Below are positions 10,784 through 22,359 of a stretch of 64,000 bases of DNA, piece by piece. The DNA is taken from the NCBI RefSeq assembly GCF_009017415.1, contig NC_092409.1, positions 1 through 64,000 of the forward strand. Direction: 5' to 3'. A model generated the notes under the pieces. The model saw only the letters and a program-made list of their open reading frames with translations. It made no database searches and had not been told where the DNA came from. The translations under genes were made by a program, and so were the position numbers. Position 1 is the stretch's first letter; each line of letters starts with the position of its first letter. Source of the DNA: Aspergillus flavus. Taxonomy: Eukaryota > Ascomycota > Eurotiomycetes > Eurotiales > Aspergillaceae.

Positions 10784-12050
10784 TCACCAAGGCTGCGGCA
10801 CAGCCCGAATGGAATTTGTCCCACAATGAATCTCGCCCCCATCCCTATGATGTGAATACCAATCATCCATATAGGTTACATGATATTGATTTCTTTGATA
10901 ACCATTGCTTATTCTCTGTTTCATAATATCCACCCCATTAATCACAGGCCCCCAAGGATCCGGTGCTAAGTATTCATTGCCGCTCAGAACTGGCACATTT
11001 ATAGGCCTGGGTATAGCGCAATTACATACTTGCTGCTGCAATTACGTTCGGGGTTCACACCGTCGTCTGGACCCCAGCAGATTCCTCTTTCGAATACAAC
11101 AGGGACTTGGTAAATATCATTGTCTTCAATGCCAGTTTCACCTTTTAACTTTTCCTTGACAGAATTCATGAGCTTTGCCAATCTCTCGTTTACATCAATA
11201 TGGGTTTCATTGGAGAGGAACTCGTTGATAGAATAGCCGGTGACATAAGGAGAAGGCGGACGACAGTGTCCAAGATTCATTTTTGCGGGAGAAGGCGGGT
11301 GTATCGCCATGCCCCTCTGCCTTGGCCTTCCGAAGGACCTCAAGCCCGCCAATGGGGTCAGCAATGAAGAGCACCCACCCATGGACACTATTGGGATTGT
11401 TTGCAGGGAAGAGCTGGACACACTCATCTACATGTCCATTCCCCAGTCAGGATGCTTCGATTATCGATGGGTCTTGAATTTCCTCGGCGCGGATATAGTC
11501 ATTGATATGTGGTAGGTGAGTTTCATGCCGACCCTCAATAACGCCACCGACAGGGTAAAATTCGCCGTTGTGTGTATACGAGGTATTATTTCCAAGTTAC
11601 CCGTGGAGTTTACTTCATCTCTTACGCCTCCGGAGCTGTATACTGCGCCTCGTCCTTTATGCCGGAGGCATTCGAAGACCTGTCATCCGGGGACGAGAGA
11701 TGGCTGGGATGAACGGATCATGACTTGGAGCGTTGTCGGTCCGTTCGGGCCTGAGAACCGGCGCAGCGCACAAACGGACCAAGTCCTCCGAATTACCAGC
11801 AATACCATTCTGAACGAAGAAATGGACCTCAGCAGTCCCATTCCATCCACGTGGTCTTCGGGTATCACGAACAGTGATCCATAAAGCTAGACCGTCTTGA
11901 AGCTCCTTCTGAGGAAATTTATCATTATTATTCACAATGACACGCCCTCCCCCCTCAGGGTTTCTCTTAAATATACGAACATTCTTCCTCGCGATTTCGT
12001 GATCAACTCCAACCCCGCCCCAAGCATCTGTGGATACTCTTGCGCTGTCC
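10784..12050 (-). pseudogene. Peptidyl-arginine deiminase (PAD) relic
   Basis: The minus strand encodes a fungal PAD-type enzyme, which would convert protein arginine to citrulline. Visible parts in order are STDAWGGVG and ALWITVRDTRRP (PAD middle domain), LQVMIRSSQP, VRDEVNSTGNLE, GHVDECVQLFP (catalytic His and Asp), VLFIADPIGGLEVL, SINEFLS, and the C-terminal end APDPWGPVINGVDIM, DDWYSHH and GEIHCGTNSIRAVPQPW (catalytic Cys). It is broken in several ways. Stops lie at 11683-11685 and 11447-11449 (the latter at an expected Trp). A frameshift sits between KYVIA and the IPRPINVPVLS segment. The segment between AAPVL and GPNGPTTL is missing, which in relatives holds the first catalytic Asp. The 5' end is unclear. 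Confidence 0.8.
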
Positions 12051-14098
12051 CAATGTGACGAATGCCTTGAATGTGCTTGAGAAGATTCGGGGTCGTCGAG
12101 CTATGGAAGAGTCATCTCAACGTTGGATCGAATATGTCTATGAGTGGGGTGAAGATTGGAGATTCATATAGTCATTTTATGCCTTGATTATCTTGCGGTC
12201 TTGACGGGATATTATGCCTGCGCTCGGCATGCAATACATAAGATTATCCACATAATGCATCAACCTTCTGCAAGCATGCACTTTCTCTAACATAGTTCAT
12301 GGCCTCGGTCCTTGAGACCCACATCGATTCGACGCTTGATATTTCATCAACTGGGACTCTTCTCTTGGCTTTCCCTATGGGACTAAGGTCACTGTACATC
12401 TATACAGTCACATGGTCTAACAATGAGGTGTGTCCTCAAACTTTGCGTCTTGAAGACCGCGTCAGAGGGCCTCGTGGGCACAAAATCACCTTTCTTTCAG
12501 TTTCTTCTACACTTCCCTCATCTCCATACCTGCCTCGCACCTTGGCTACTGTCGAGATAGTGCGCCGGCTGCACACAACGTCTTCTTACGCCTTATGAAG
12601 AACATACACTACTTCTCTCTACGGCGCCATATCTCTACCATGAGCATCCTTGGAGGCAAGTCGACGGCACCGTTAGTGTCAGTCTCGGTGACGCAGTTCA
12701 TCGCGCTATCAACAAAGTGAAGGGCAATTTCGGAACTCGTGAAGAGAAAAAAGCAGCCAGAAGCTACTGATGCAGAAGTAGTGGCTTGTGCTGAGACTTT
12801 CGCCCAACTGGAGCAGCCACAGCCAACGAAAGAGACCAAGCTTTGTCATTGGATTTCTCCCTCGCGATTCTAACGCCCTTGAGCCCGACAACTCACACTC
12901 CGATTACCCAACGTCATATGCATTGGTTGCACATGCAAAGATGGAGAGAGGAGAAAAGCTTGAAGTAACATGCGAGCTGCAAATCTGCCGTACCATGGTT
13001 CCCAGTACGTCGCTTGTTTTTGAACGTTTCAGAAGGTTCCAAGAGATACCATTTAGCACCAGGCTGTTCCTATCGCGTGAGCACCTGCCCAATTGAACGT
13101 CAAAAAGGACGCCCAACGGGACTGCTCTGCTTGAAGGACCCCTGGTAGAGAGGGGTCGTCCCTCTGAAATCGAGGAAGTTGTGATTCGCGAGGTCAGATG
13201 GTTACTGGCAAAAGCAGTCGAAATTTCACACAAGCACCCTTCCTCACCACTTGGCCCCGATTCAGATAAAAGCACACATGTACAATCTGTGTAGGAAAAA
13301 GGCAATCGGGTACCCGAGGATCCTGTCTTCTGGAAAAAAGACAAATGGTCTCAAGTAAGCCCAAGTACCATTTCGATTACTCGCTTAAATGGTCACGAGC
13401 GACATGAAACCAACTACATTGCCCGCAGCCAGGAGACCACCGAGGACTAGCACTGTTATGATTGAGATATCCCCTGAAAAGATAGGCATTTTCGTGAGCC
13501 ATCGACTAAGGCTTGAATTGTCATCGGCGAAGGACACTTCTGTTCAACAGGCCCAGACCTTGGTGGACTGAACTCCCGTTCAACATTGGCTTGCCGCAAC
13601 ATATTCTTTGCACAGAGGTCATATTGCACATGACGCACCGATACATGAGGGTGTGCTCGAGACAGAAAGTGAGCCACCCGGGTATGAAGATTCTGGAAGG
13701 ATGCCTCCAGCATACGATGTGTGGACGCTTGATACTGCGCTTTCTCAAGGAAAAGCTTTCTCATTGTCATTGCACTCAATTTAGATGCGGGCGTTAGGCG
13801 ATTTGGAGTTTAATGAGTACTTTGGAGGGCATATTTTCTATTGTGGACGCAACTGAGAGGCTGATTACAATTCTCCATGCCATAAAATAGACAATTTCGG
13901 GAAAGGTAATTAAAGTCATGATAAATGAAAACGAACAACACGATATTGATACGGAAAAGCTCTTTCAACTATCTAGAATTCGAAACAAGTCGTTATTGAC
14001 AGTCTGCGGAAGCTGTGACCATTCCTGGAATTCAACGAGGTAACGATGTACAAAAGACGAAGCTGCGTTGCCTCATTGTTTACTGCAACGTTCTCGAG
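12051..14098. other. Decayed region with unassigned coding-like pieces
   Basis: On the plus strand a frame through about 12840-13090 (DYPTSYALVAHAKMERGEKLEVTCELQIC region) and pieces at 13140-13400 (EDPVFWKKDKWSQV) look like remains of one protein shifted between frames. I cannot name the family. The rest shows only shadows. Treat this as a possible pseudogene with no function implied. Confidence 0.3.
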
Positions 14099-14550
14099 TT
14101 ACGGCGTTCCTGACCTCTCCCCGGAATCAAGTGGTTGACATATCAGGGCGAAGAAGCCTGTTCCTGTTTTTGACCCTCCCCAAATATCACCTAGACGAAC
14201 AAATATGAGTAAGGTGCTCGAAATTACAGGTGAAAAGGCAGTCGCGGGCCATACCCGCGAAGCCCGGGGAATCTTGAGCTCTTGGGCCTGTAGTGGCAAG
14301 ATGACCGTGAAGCCTGAGTCAAAGAACTCGGTCAAGAACTCAGACATAATTATGCCAAACAAGCAGAATAGTTTAGTCCATAGATTGGGAAATGCCGATG
14401 GGCGTTCACGTCCAAGATGCTCAATCCGAACAGATGGTGATTGATCCTGGGGAATTTCCGGCACGTTTGACCGAGAGGTGCTTTTCGACGGCGTTCTGAA
14501 CTTTCAATGTCTTCGTCGGTTGAAGGTCGCCAAATTCGCTCACCAGTCAA
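14099..14550 (-). pseudogene. MFS drug/proton antiporter-type transporter, N-terminal fragment
   Basis: The frame on the minus strand carries the first two membrane helices of a fungal MFS (DHA-like) transporter: SEFLTEFFDSGFTVILPL, then IPRASRVWPATAFSPVISSTLLIF followed by the loop motif RLGDIWGG, a variant of G-x-L-x-D-x-x-G. After this loop, homology stops and no further helices follow downstream. Only about 70 residues of a normally 500-residue protein remain, so it cannot transport anything. The frame upstream to 14550 may represent its N-terminal tail. Confidence 0.6.
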
Positions 14551-15183
14551 GTAAACAAGGCACCGGGTGTGCCGATGATATTGGCTGCCACGGAAGTCTT
14601 CGGCACCAAAAGCCCAAGACCTGATGAAGATTCAGAGCCGCCTGACAGTAAGTGAGAGTCGCAACGATTGAAATTCTCGGGTACTTGAAAATCAACAGCT
14701 CTTCAATGACACGCTTCAAAAACGTAAAAGAAGAATAGAAAAGAGTTTTTGTGTCGGAAATGACTGAATCCTGGTCCGTTTCCTTGATTAAAATGCATGG
14801 TTTGCTCAAAAACCTTGACAATGTTGGGCCAAAGGACCGTTCTGATTCCTTTAGTTTTCAAAGACAATTCCACTATAAATTTCCAAATAAGGCTGCCATG
14901 ATACTAGCCACCTGGAGACTTAGAAAAGCAAGGGCAAAGGAGAGTCGTGATTGGCTTACTCACGCTCCACGAGCTAATGTAGTGAGCTCAGGTGTTCGAT
15001 GTACTTCCAAGGTGACAGTTTACGTTTGTTAAGCGAGTATCTATACCATCTGCTAGCGAAAGAGTCTGGTTCCATAAACCGTCCATCCCCACCATTACGG
15101 TAGGGGTTTTTTTTGGCTGTCAAGATTGACATTGTCGTCTTGCAAGTTCTACTGTTGCTCTACTGACCTTGGAATTACAGGAA
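14551..15183. other. No supported gene
   Basis: Spacer between the MFS fragment and the phosphatase relic, with short open frames only. The open frame 14751-15032 (+) has no family resemblance. Confidence 0.5.
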
Positions 15184-15947
15184 ATGTCACCGACCATCCA
15201 TTGCGTTCGTCATGAGGAAGGCTTTCATAACGTTGGTGGCGGTTGCTATACCATTCTACCATTCCTGATCCACGTTTGACACCAACTGGGAGGAGTTAAT
15301 GTGAATCGCTACGTAAAGGCACCTTCTTTGACCAGTCGAAAATTTCACTTATGATATCTTCGCCTATGTGCCGAACCCATCAAACTGCGCCTCTGGCTTT
15401 CCAGACAGCTCTAACGTCGACTCTCAAACCCCAAAGGATTGTTGCGTTCTCTGAGGCTCAGGGACTGTCAGGCGGCCCGTGCGACATTGGATCGGACCCA
15501 GACATCCTACGACGCGTCGTGGAAAGGGAGAAATGGCCTGTGAACCTTTCATTCGTGAAAGATGGCTGGAACCAAAAGAAAGCTGGAAGCCGCTATAGTC
15601 AGAGCAACAATTCAATCAGAGCTCGAGCCCGTGATGCTCGACTGTCCTTGCGCGCGAAATTACGAGAGTTGATTTCAAATGGGGATGACGACGCGGGTAT
15701 TGTTCTCATCACACACGGTGGATTTCTGCATTATCTTACTGACGACTAGGAGGACTCCTATCACCACCAAGGTACTGGATGGCACAATTGTGAGACACGT
15801 GCTTATGTATTCGAACACGATTTTAGGTCCAGTCACGATCAAGAGGCCTGGTTGATGGAAACAAGAGAAAGTCGGTGGGAGCGTGGCAAAGTTCATCCTA
15901 TGTATGGAAAGAAGGATCAGGTCAAGCTTTTCACTGCAGCGATGTAG
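15184..15947 (+). pseudogene. Histidine phosphatase (phosphoglycerate-mutase-like) relic
   Basis: A single-exon phosphoglycerate-mutase-like gene, broken. It starts MSPTIHCVRHEEGFHNVGGG. The family's R-H-G box reads R-H-E here, so the catalytic His stays and the Gly is lost. An 8-bp tandem duplication TACCATTC at 15249-15264 shifts the frame; removing one copy would let PDPRLTPTG follow on. Then come a TAA near 15297, a long good stretch (ISSPMCRTHQTA, IVAFSEAQGLSGGPCDIG, VLITHGGFLHYLTDD with the second catalytic His), a TAG at an expected Trp at about 15747, and a normal end with GWHNCETRAYVFEH. The two point stops fit C-to-T or G-to-A change. It would have been a cytosolic phosphatase of unknown substrate. 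Confidence 0.8.
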
Positions 15948-16764
15948 CGTTGACAGGCCTAAGGACTGCAACGACCAGATGAAGGGATCTTGATTTAGCA
16001 GTTGAATGATTTCTCAACATGGGTACTCGAGGCCACAAGATGCACAAGACATATCCGTATGAGCGCTCTCAGGCAGGAATGCTCAATAAAATGTCCCTCG
16101 CAGGTCCTACGCATGCCCTTTTTCTGGCGCTGTTGCAAATGTGAATATCTGGGGCTCTCTTAATTTCTTTTCCAGTTTCTAGATCTTCATTCACTGTTTC
16201 GGCAGACAATAAAACGCTCTGCTTTCTTTCAATGATTAGTGGGTTTCTTTCTAGCGTTGTACAGCAGCCTTTGCCTAATGGCGGCACTCCATCTTGTCAA
16301 TTCGTATTAAACAGTAGCATCTAGATACCCTTACACATGAAGACAGCTCATGAATATGGTATTTCATTCATTATCAGATGCTGTACCTAGAGCTAGTCAT
16401 GATAACTTACTCTGGGTCTCTTAGCACTCTCCCACTCGCGTTGTTCTCGCGCTTCCTATCTCGCTTCCCTTTTCTGTCTGGCCGTTTATAATTCACCCTG
16501 AAGCTGGTAATTCTGCATATAAACTAGCAATGATGACCAATCCTCTCCCGGCTTCTATGCCACCAGTCTCTGGGCGATGATGTCATACTTCGTATAAACG
16601 CCCCTCGCTTACCAATTCATAACCGAGAACGGTTCTACTTATACTGCAGGAGATTTCACGCAAATTCATGATAATGAATATTTCTCCATAGTGTCACTAC
16701 TCTGCATGATAGCCTGTTTACCCCGAGGAGCCAAAAATAGCACCATCCCACAGCACAATACACC
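15948..16764. other. No supported gene; upstream region of the GFA-family gene
   Basis: No frame resembles a known protein. The last hundred bases presumably contain the promoter of the GFA-family gene, with a CACAATACACC stretch just before its ATG. Confidence 0.5.
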
Positions 16765-17232
16765 ATGTCAACATCCACCACAGAACCTGTCATCTATGGA
16801 AGCTGCTACTGTCAAAAGACAACATACGCCACAACAGCCCCATTGTACGGGTTAACATACTGCTACTGTCGCATGTGCCGCCTCTTGCACGGCTCTCCCT
16901 TCGCAGCATTCACGAACGTGGATTCATCTCATTTCCAGTGGACCAGGTCAGACCGTCTTGTCGAAATCAATCTCAGCGAGTATGCAACTCGCACAATCTG
17001 TGGTGTATGCCGCAGTCCCATGACAATGGTTTACCATGCCAAACCAAACGAGGTGGGCATTGTGGCTGTTACTGTTGATGAGAGTAAATCCAAGGATAAG
17101 GTGCCGGAGAAGGTAGGGGCGCATATCTTTTTAGAATGCAAGCCTGCTTGGTTTGTTATTCCGGAGGATGGGGGGGAGCGGAGTATGGGGATTCTGGAGA
17201 GGATGAGGGGGGTTGTACCGGAAGGGTTATAG
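16765..17232 (+). CDS. GFA/CENP-V domain protein
   Basis: Single-exon protein of 155 residues with the zinc-binding GFA (glutathione-dependent formaldehyde-activating enzyme-like) fold. Cysteines are placed as in the family: GSCYCQKTTY (about residues 13-22), a C-x4-C-x2-C cluster near 33-39 followed by LLHGSPFAAFTNV, and ICGVCRSPM near 78-86. These bind two zinc ions in characterised relatives. Members have mostly unknown reactions, so a formaldehyde role should not be assumed. No signal peptide is seen. It is open and free of stops although it lies in the mutated subtelomeric zone. Confidence 0.85.
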   Translation: MSTSTTEPVIYGSCYCQKTTYATTAPLYGLTYCYCRMCRLLHGSPFAAFTNVDSSHFQWTRSDRLVEINLSEYATRTICGVCRSPMTMVYHAKPNEVGIVAVTVDESKSKDKVPEKVGAHIFLECKPAWFVIPEDGGERSMGILERMRGVVPEGL

Positions 17233-17585
17233 GTATTTGTAGTCTATTCCAATCAAGAAACTGCAAATTGTGGAGAAAAGTGATATAAGAGGCACTCTTT
17301 TATTTTACGAATGCATCGTATGCATGAGATTGTATGCGAGAGGTTGATAATGACTGTTCTCATTTACTCTTGACTCCTTGTTAGAGTCGGCATTTGAACT
17401 CGCTAGTCCCCGCCCCGAACCTGGAAAACGTGAGGGGGTTTTTCTTGGTATTACATAGTTGAAAATCTGGATGTTCTAGATTTTTCTAGAATCTACATAG
17501 TGAAGGAGCCTGTCCTTCTATTCAATTAATGGTGCTCTGGGATCTGTTTGTATGCATTTAGGATGGCGGCCAATATCGGACAAAA
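17233..17585. other. No supported gene
   Basis: AT-rich spacer between the GFA-family gene and the truncated GH3 gene, two features that face each other. Nothing coding is recognised. Confidence 0.5.
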
Positions 17586-18373
17586 CGGAGATTGCCTATA
17601 AGTTTCCTTCTCATAAAATCCAAAGTTCTTGGAGCACGTCTGGACGCCGAAGTCCATCATGCCTTTAACGCCATACCAGCTTGCAATTCCCGTACCGTAG
17701 GGATCAGCATACCTATCAGTGGGTTAAAACAAACACATATATGCATGAGAAATCCAGTGAATCTGTTGCCAGCCTTCCCAATTGCGACCAGCATAAGGAG
17801 AACGCCCAAGAGGGCCACCTGTGACGTGAGCCTAGATCGTCGATAGCAGATTCGTAACTTCCAACCTACCAGTCACCATGGCTATGGCAACATGGACGCC
17901 CATATCGTAGAATTCTTTGCCCATTGCGTAGGAGCGCGCGTAGATGAGGTCGACATCCCCGGTGGCTGCAGTGGTCACGCCTGAAGGAAATTGGGTGTTT
18001 CCAAGACTCGGTCGAACGCCCGCAGGGCCATCCTGGAAACACATTCTCGAGATCCCAAGACGGGTAACTTTGCCCGAATTTCCCGCACATGGACCTGTCT
18101 GGCCCGTGACAACGCTTACCTGTTGTGAAGAATCAGCTTTCCTTGCCAGAACCAGCGCAAGATGGGGTTGGAGCTCACCTTTTCTTCAAGAGTCATCTCT
18201 GCCACGAGCTCTGCCGCTTGAGCATCAGCATTCCTCCATGCTTTACCGCCATCAGCCACAGGGGGACTTATCACATAAGACAAGGAAGTGGCTGCTGGCG
18301 CGAGGGCAGCATATGTCTGTCCGCTGGAACCAATAGCAGCTAGTAAGGGAATATAGAACCCCCTCATTTTCAA
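17586..18373 (-). pseudogene. GH3 beta-glucosidase, 5' part only
   Basis: The start has a signal peptide (MKMRGFYIPLLAAIGSSGQTYA) and the N-terminal GH3 sequence AAELVAEMTLEEKV. Splicing then joins GPCAGNSGKVTRLGI, MCFQDGPAGVRPSLGNTQFP and KEFYDMGVHVAIA, and a second intron (GTAGGT...CACAG) joins GGPLGRSPYAGRNWEG. After a probable third intron follow ASWYGVKGMMDFGVQTCSKN and FYEKETYRQS. Homology stops near 17586. About 600 residues are missing, including the catalytic Asp domain and the C-terminal domains. A conserved Trp in the family's TTAAT-W-D reads Gly here. Reading frames and introns are otherwise well kept, so the loss is a 3' truncation. Confidence 0.8.
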
Positions 18374-19720
18374 GGTCTTCTGGTGCAGTTCTGAATGACA
18401 ACGAAGACGACATTGATGATATTGAAGTTATTCTCCTAAAGCAATGGCAGGGGGTTAAATAGGGAAAAGCGAGCACGGGTAAGGGTATCAATTGAGTTTA
18501 ACCGAAGTATTCCCAACAGCGATGGTTTTGGCCTTAGTTACTCCCGAAGCTTCGTCACTGAAAAGGGCCAGGAAGAGACGGCTAAACCCCAGGGACTGAT
18601 AGGGCCGCTAGGGCCCCACCCAAGCCTGGCCTGGGATATTATGCCCTCAACCAGCGTCTATGGAAATACAGCCTGGATCGACGTGGGCGTTAAATCTGAA
18701 TTTGGAATAAGTTCACTCAAACTTAACTAAAGTTGGTTAGTGCTGGCACAGGAAAGCAAGGCGAGTCGCTGTTCGAACGTGACTGAGTTCAAGGTATCTA
18801 AGCTATGCGAGCAGATTGTGTCAAAGGTATGTGGGATTCGCAGGTATGATTGATTCATTGATTAATTAATTTAAATTCATTGACCTACTGTAGCCAGGGA
18901 GTAAGGGTGACCGCGCCGGACAAGGCCTAAAACACCCTACGAAGTATATTCAACGGGCATGTCTATAAGGATGCTGGCATATCGAGAAATAAAGTAAATA
19001 CATATACATACAAGGGCAGAGAGAGTGGCCCGCAAAAGAACAAAATTCACAGGGCGTATTAGAGCTTTCGTGCAACTTTGTATGGTAAATGTGGGTGCCT
19101 GCAAGTCTGGCTAGTTGTCAACAGTAGTGCACCTTCCTGGTCATATCATTGCATCCTAATATTTAGGTGCTTACTTCAAGGCTATGCAGCCGAAGCAATA
19201 CAGCCAGGTAAATTGTACAACCACAACATCGGGTTACGCCCGAGTTTCAACAGAGAAGAAGAAAAATATTGGAGCTGTTTTGATGATCATTTTCATTCTG
19301 AATCCAGAACGTCGTTGGCATGTAGATATTAGCCTTCATCCACCAGCAGGTAAAACTCCATACAAAAGGAAACATGATCAGCTTCTCAGCGAAGCCAGAA
19401 CGCTTTCAAGATTCGACTCGGTCAGAATAGCTGCGTAGGAGCCGATAGTTTTGGACTATCAGCAGAAGAAACGACCCGTGGAACGCATCACTACAGGTCC
19501 ACGACCACGACGCTTTCTATTGGCATTACAGTCTCAGTCCAGAACAGAAGGTACAAGTCTTCACCGAGAGCACAGACGGCCTGACCAGGGGCGAAGTTGA
19601 GGTAGTTGACTCTAAATGTCTAAACCAAGTATACTCTTGAATATCATATAGATAAAGATTAGACGTAATACATTAATAAGGAATCTACTAATAATGTAGA
19701 TCTACAATCTCAAGGACTGA
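18374..19720. other. No supported gene
   Basis: 1.3 kb without a recognisable protein on either strand. Two frames of about 84 codons at 19078-19438 (+) overlap each other and have no family features. The segment just right of 18374 presumably holds the old promoter of the GH3 gene. Confidence 0.5.
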
Positions 19721-21520
19721 CTACTCCAATTCAGCCCACCTTCGTAACAAAGGCGCCATCCTCGCAAAGTCTGAAGAGGCCTGCACGACATTCATCCCCA
19801 CTGCTTGATCAAACTGCAAACGACCCTCAGCCCCTGCGCTAGTATGCCAATTGTATCCAATGCTCGAATTCCCCCACCTCGTACCGTTATCAGCTCCTGC
19901 CGCCGAAGTAATTGCGTCTATTCCCGAATTCATTGTGGACACCAGCATCAAGGTGTTCCTCTGCGACGCACGAATGCTCATCTCGGCGAACTGGCGATTC
20001 CTCTCCATGTTCATCAACAGAAGCGCATTCATGCGCTCCTTCGCAAGCACCAGGAAGGAGTCTAGGTCGTTGTTCTCGCAAGCTTGCCGCCAGAGATTCC
20101 GCATTCTGGGAGAGTACATCTGGCATCGGTTTTCGTTCGGGACCACGGCACAGTCGAGATGGCTGGCCAGGCTCGTGCCCTCCATGACTTCCTTGTAGCA
20201 GAGTGCACATGCAGTGAAGCAGCCCTTTCCATACCATTTGCGGTTCGTGTAGGCTTCGTTCCGGGGACATTCGGGCAATGGTGCCCACTCCAACACATAT
20301 TCGGAGAAGATGGAGAAGTCTGCTAGCTTCACTGCGGCCGCGTATTTTGTGAGATACTTTTTGAATCGTGGTGTTGTAGGGTGCAGGTCGCAGAGCCGGT
20401 TGCCACCAGGCCGGGGCTCGACTTCTTTGAACTCTAGAGCGAACCCAGGAGCGGCCATGAAGCCTAGGAGGCACCGTCTGCAGATGGCGTATACATCGAG
20501 GGTGCAACCCTTGGGGGCGTACCAGGTCGCGTTGCGCATGTCATCTGTATCGCATGGAGGGGACTCAAGGATCATCCTGGCCAATGTCTCGAAGCCGTCG
20601 TACTCGTCGGTGTTTGCAGCGAAACCGATTTGTTTGCAGATACCCAAGGCGGCATGGATTTGAAGTGTCTGCATCCCACAATCGAATTGCTGCTGTTGCT
20701 GCTCTGGCGTGAGGGAGTGGAACTCCCACGAACTGGCGTAGTCCAACACGAAGTGGTCCAGGTAGCATGCCGTGCACACGACCAGGTCGGGGACCGCCTT
20801 ACAGGCGTACCAATGTGTCGAGCTGGCTTGGAGGTTTTTCATCTCCAGACATGAGGGATACTCCATCCGGCTTCTAAAAAGGCGGTGCAGCTAATCCCAG
20901 CGGTTGGGTGACGCGATCGCCCGACGGAGTCCCTCCTTTATTAGCGGCACCACCGCCGCATCGCATGTCCATAATGACGCATCCGACTTGATTGTCGGCG
21001 TCGTGGCAAAGTAACTCCTGAGCTGATTCCACGCCACCAGCTCATGATAGCACGTTTCGCATATCACGAAGCCCTGAATCTCCCATGCGCCGATCATCCC
21101 ATACCACCGGGAGCCATCAAGCCCGGTGTGACCTGCCGGGCCTTTGCAATTCGGGAGGTTCCCCCGCTCGATCATGAAGGCGTTGATCGCGTCCCAGTCG
21201 CCGGCGGCCAGGTGCGCCATCACCCGCGGAGTATTCCATTGACAGAGTAGGGAGGTATCCCCCCCTTTTAACCAGACGGCCTCGAAAAGGCCTGCGTGGG
21301 GAGTGGGTTGGATGTGCTTTTCATAGCAATAGGCACATACCGGGAATGAGGGCGCACAGGTAGGGACATACCAGATAGCAGTCCAGAAGATGCCTTCCGG
21401 ATTGACGCATCGAGGAAGGACCTGTTGCTATTGCATTAGCATCTCTCCAGGCTCTGTCTATGGGTGGTATGGGCGTACTGGGAACTCGTCGTTGGCTGCT
21501 GCATTTGTTTGAGTAGACAT
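19721..21520 (-). pseudogene. Cys-rich repeat protein with one internal TAG (unidentified fungal family)
   Basis: One frame runs from ATG at 21520 to the stop at 19721, with a 57-nt intron at 21422-21478 (GTACGC donor, GCTAATG branch region, CAACAG acceptor). It would give about 580 residues except for a single in-frame TAG at 20891-20893, consistent with CAG to TAG. The protein repeats a module with W-Y followed 10-15 residues later by C-x2-C-[YL]. Examples are WYVPTCAPSFPVCAYCYEKH, WYGMIGAWEIQGFVICETCY, HWYACKAVPDLVVCTACY, TWYAPKGCTLDVYAICRRCL and KWYGKGCFTACALCY. I do not recognise a named domain; the paired cysteines suggest repeated zinc-binding units. It is either a freshly killed allele or expressed as a 5' and a 3' part. 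The rest of the frame is clean. Confidence 0.65.
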
Positions 21521-21894
21521 GTTGACAGATGTAGATGAAGACGAACCAGCTGGGCTCTTGGGCCTTTCAGGCATTCCTATTTATTATTTCTTATCGTGGT
21601 GGATGTGGCTGAGTGCTTGTGATGGTTCCATGTTCCCCAGTCTGCTGGCAGTTCTAACCGCTGCTCGCCTCAAATTAACTAATCGGGATAAGTCGGCAGG
21701 CGCTTGTATACGCCACGATCAAAACTACCAGTAGTAACTGATGAGGCGCCACACAAGCCTGAGTGGATTCAATGGATTGCTGTCTGTGACCTCCGAGTGG
21801 CTACTTTTCAGATTAATGCCGTTTCGCGCGAGCAAGGCAAAAAATAAGGCCAACCAAATAAATTCAACAACTGTCAAATGATCACTGCGTACAA
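21521..21894. other. No supported gene
   Basis: Divergent spacer between the Cys-rich gene and the ACR3 fragment. It includes a short AT-rich 5' region, and no motif could be assigned. Confidence 0.5.
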
Positions 21895-22167
21895 TTGTCT
21901 CAAATCCTGGATTTCGTATTTTACTCCCTCCCCGACATTTGTTCCATTCTGGTTGCCACCAACTCACTCCTGTCACTGGTACTTTTTCCACCTCTTGCTG
22001 TCTTCTTCATCCGGGTCGTCTTTGGTTCGAGCGGCACCATCGCTCTCTCCTACTCCACCGCCGCGAAGAGTGTCGCTGTGTTTCTTGGGATCCCACTCGG
22101 TGCAGCAATTGTTATCCACTTTGCCCTTCGCAGACTTGCCGGAGCGCGCTTCTCTGTAATTTATTAG
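21895..22167 (+). pseudogene. ACR3-type arsenite permease fragment
   Basis: A 90-residue open piece matches the middle of ACR3/ArsB-family arsenite efflux permeases. It has two hydrophobic helices (CSILVATNSLLSLVLFPPLAVFFI) and the block YSTAAKSVAVFLGIPLGAAIV, followed by ALRRLAGARF. Full proteins have about ten helices and near 400 residues, so both ends are missing. No other arsenic genes are nearby. It is a stranded internal fragment and not functional. Confidence 0.7.
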
Positions 22168-22359
22168 TCATGTACGAACTGTAATATATTTTGTCACTGT
22201 ATGCTCGATCGGTATGGAAGAGAGTTGTTCCGGAAATGACACCATGGGGCTTCATCAAGCAACGACATCCCTCGAAAGACTTCAAGCCAGCCATGGGAGG
22301 TACCGTGTACATGCCTCTGGTTCCTTTTCTCTTAGCTGATGTTTGTCATAGGAATATTT

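Noticed and set aside
13380..13480. Hydrophobic minus-strand stretch (DISIITVLVLGGLLAAG) like a membrane helix
   Set aside because: No neighbouring helices or family motif, and it overlaps other candidate pieces on the plus strand.
19890..20507. 205-codon alternative frame on the minus strand
   Set aside because: Overlaps the Cys-rich gene in another register and has a random Arg/His/Pro composition.
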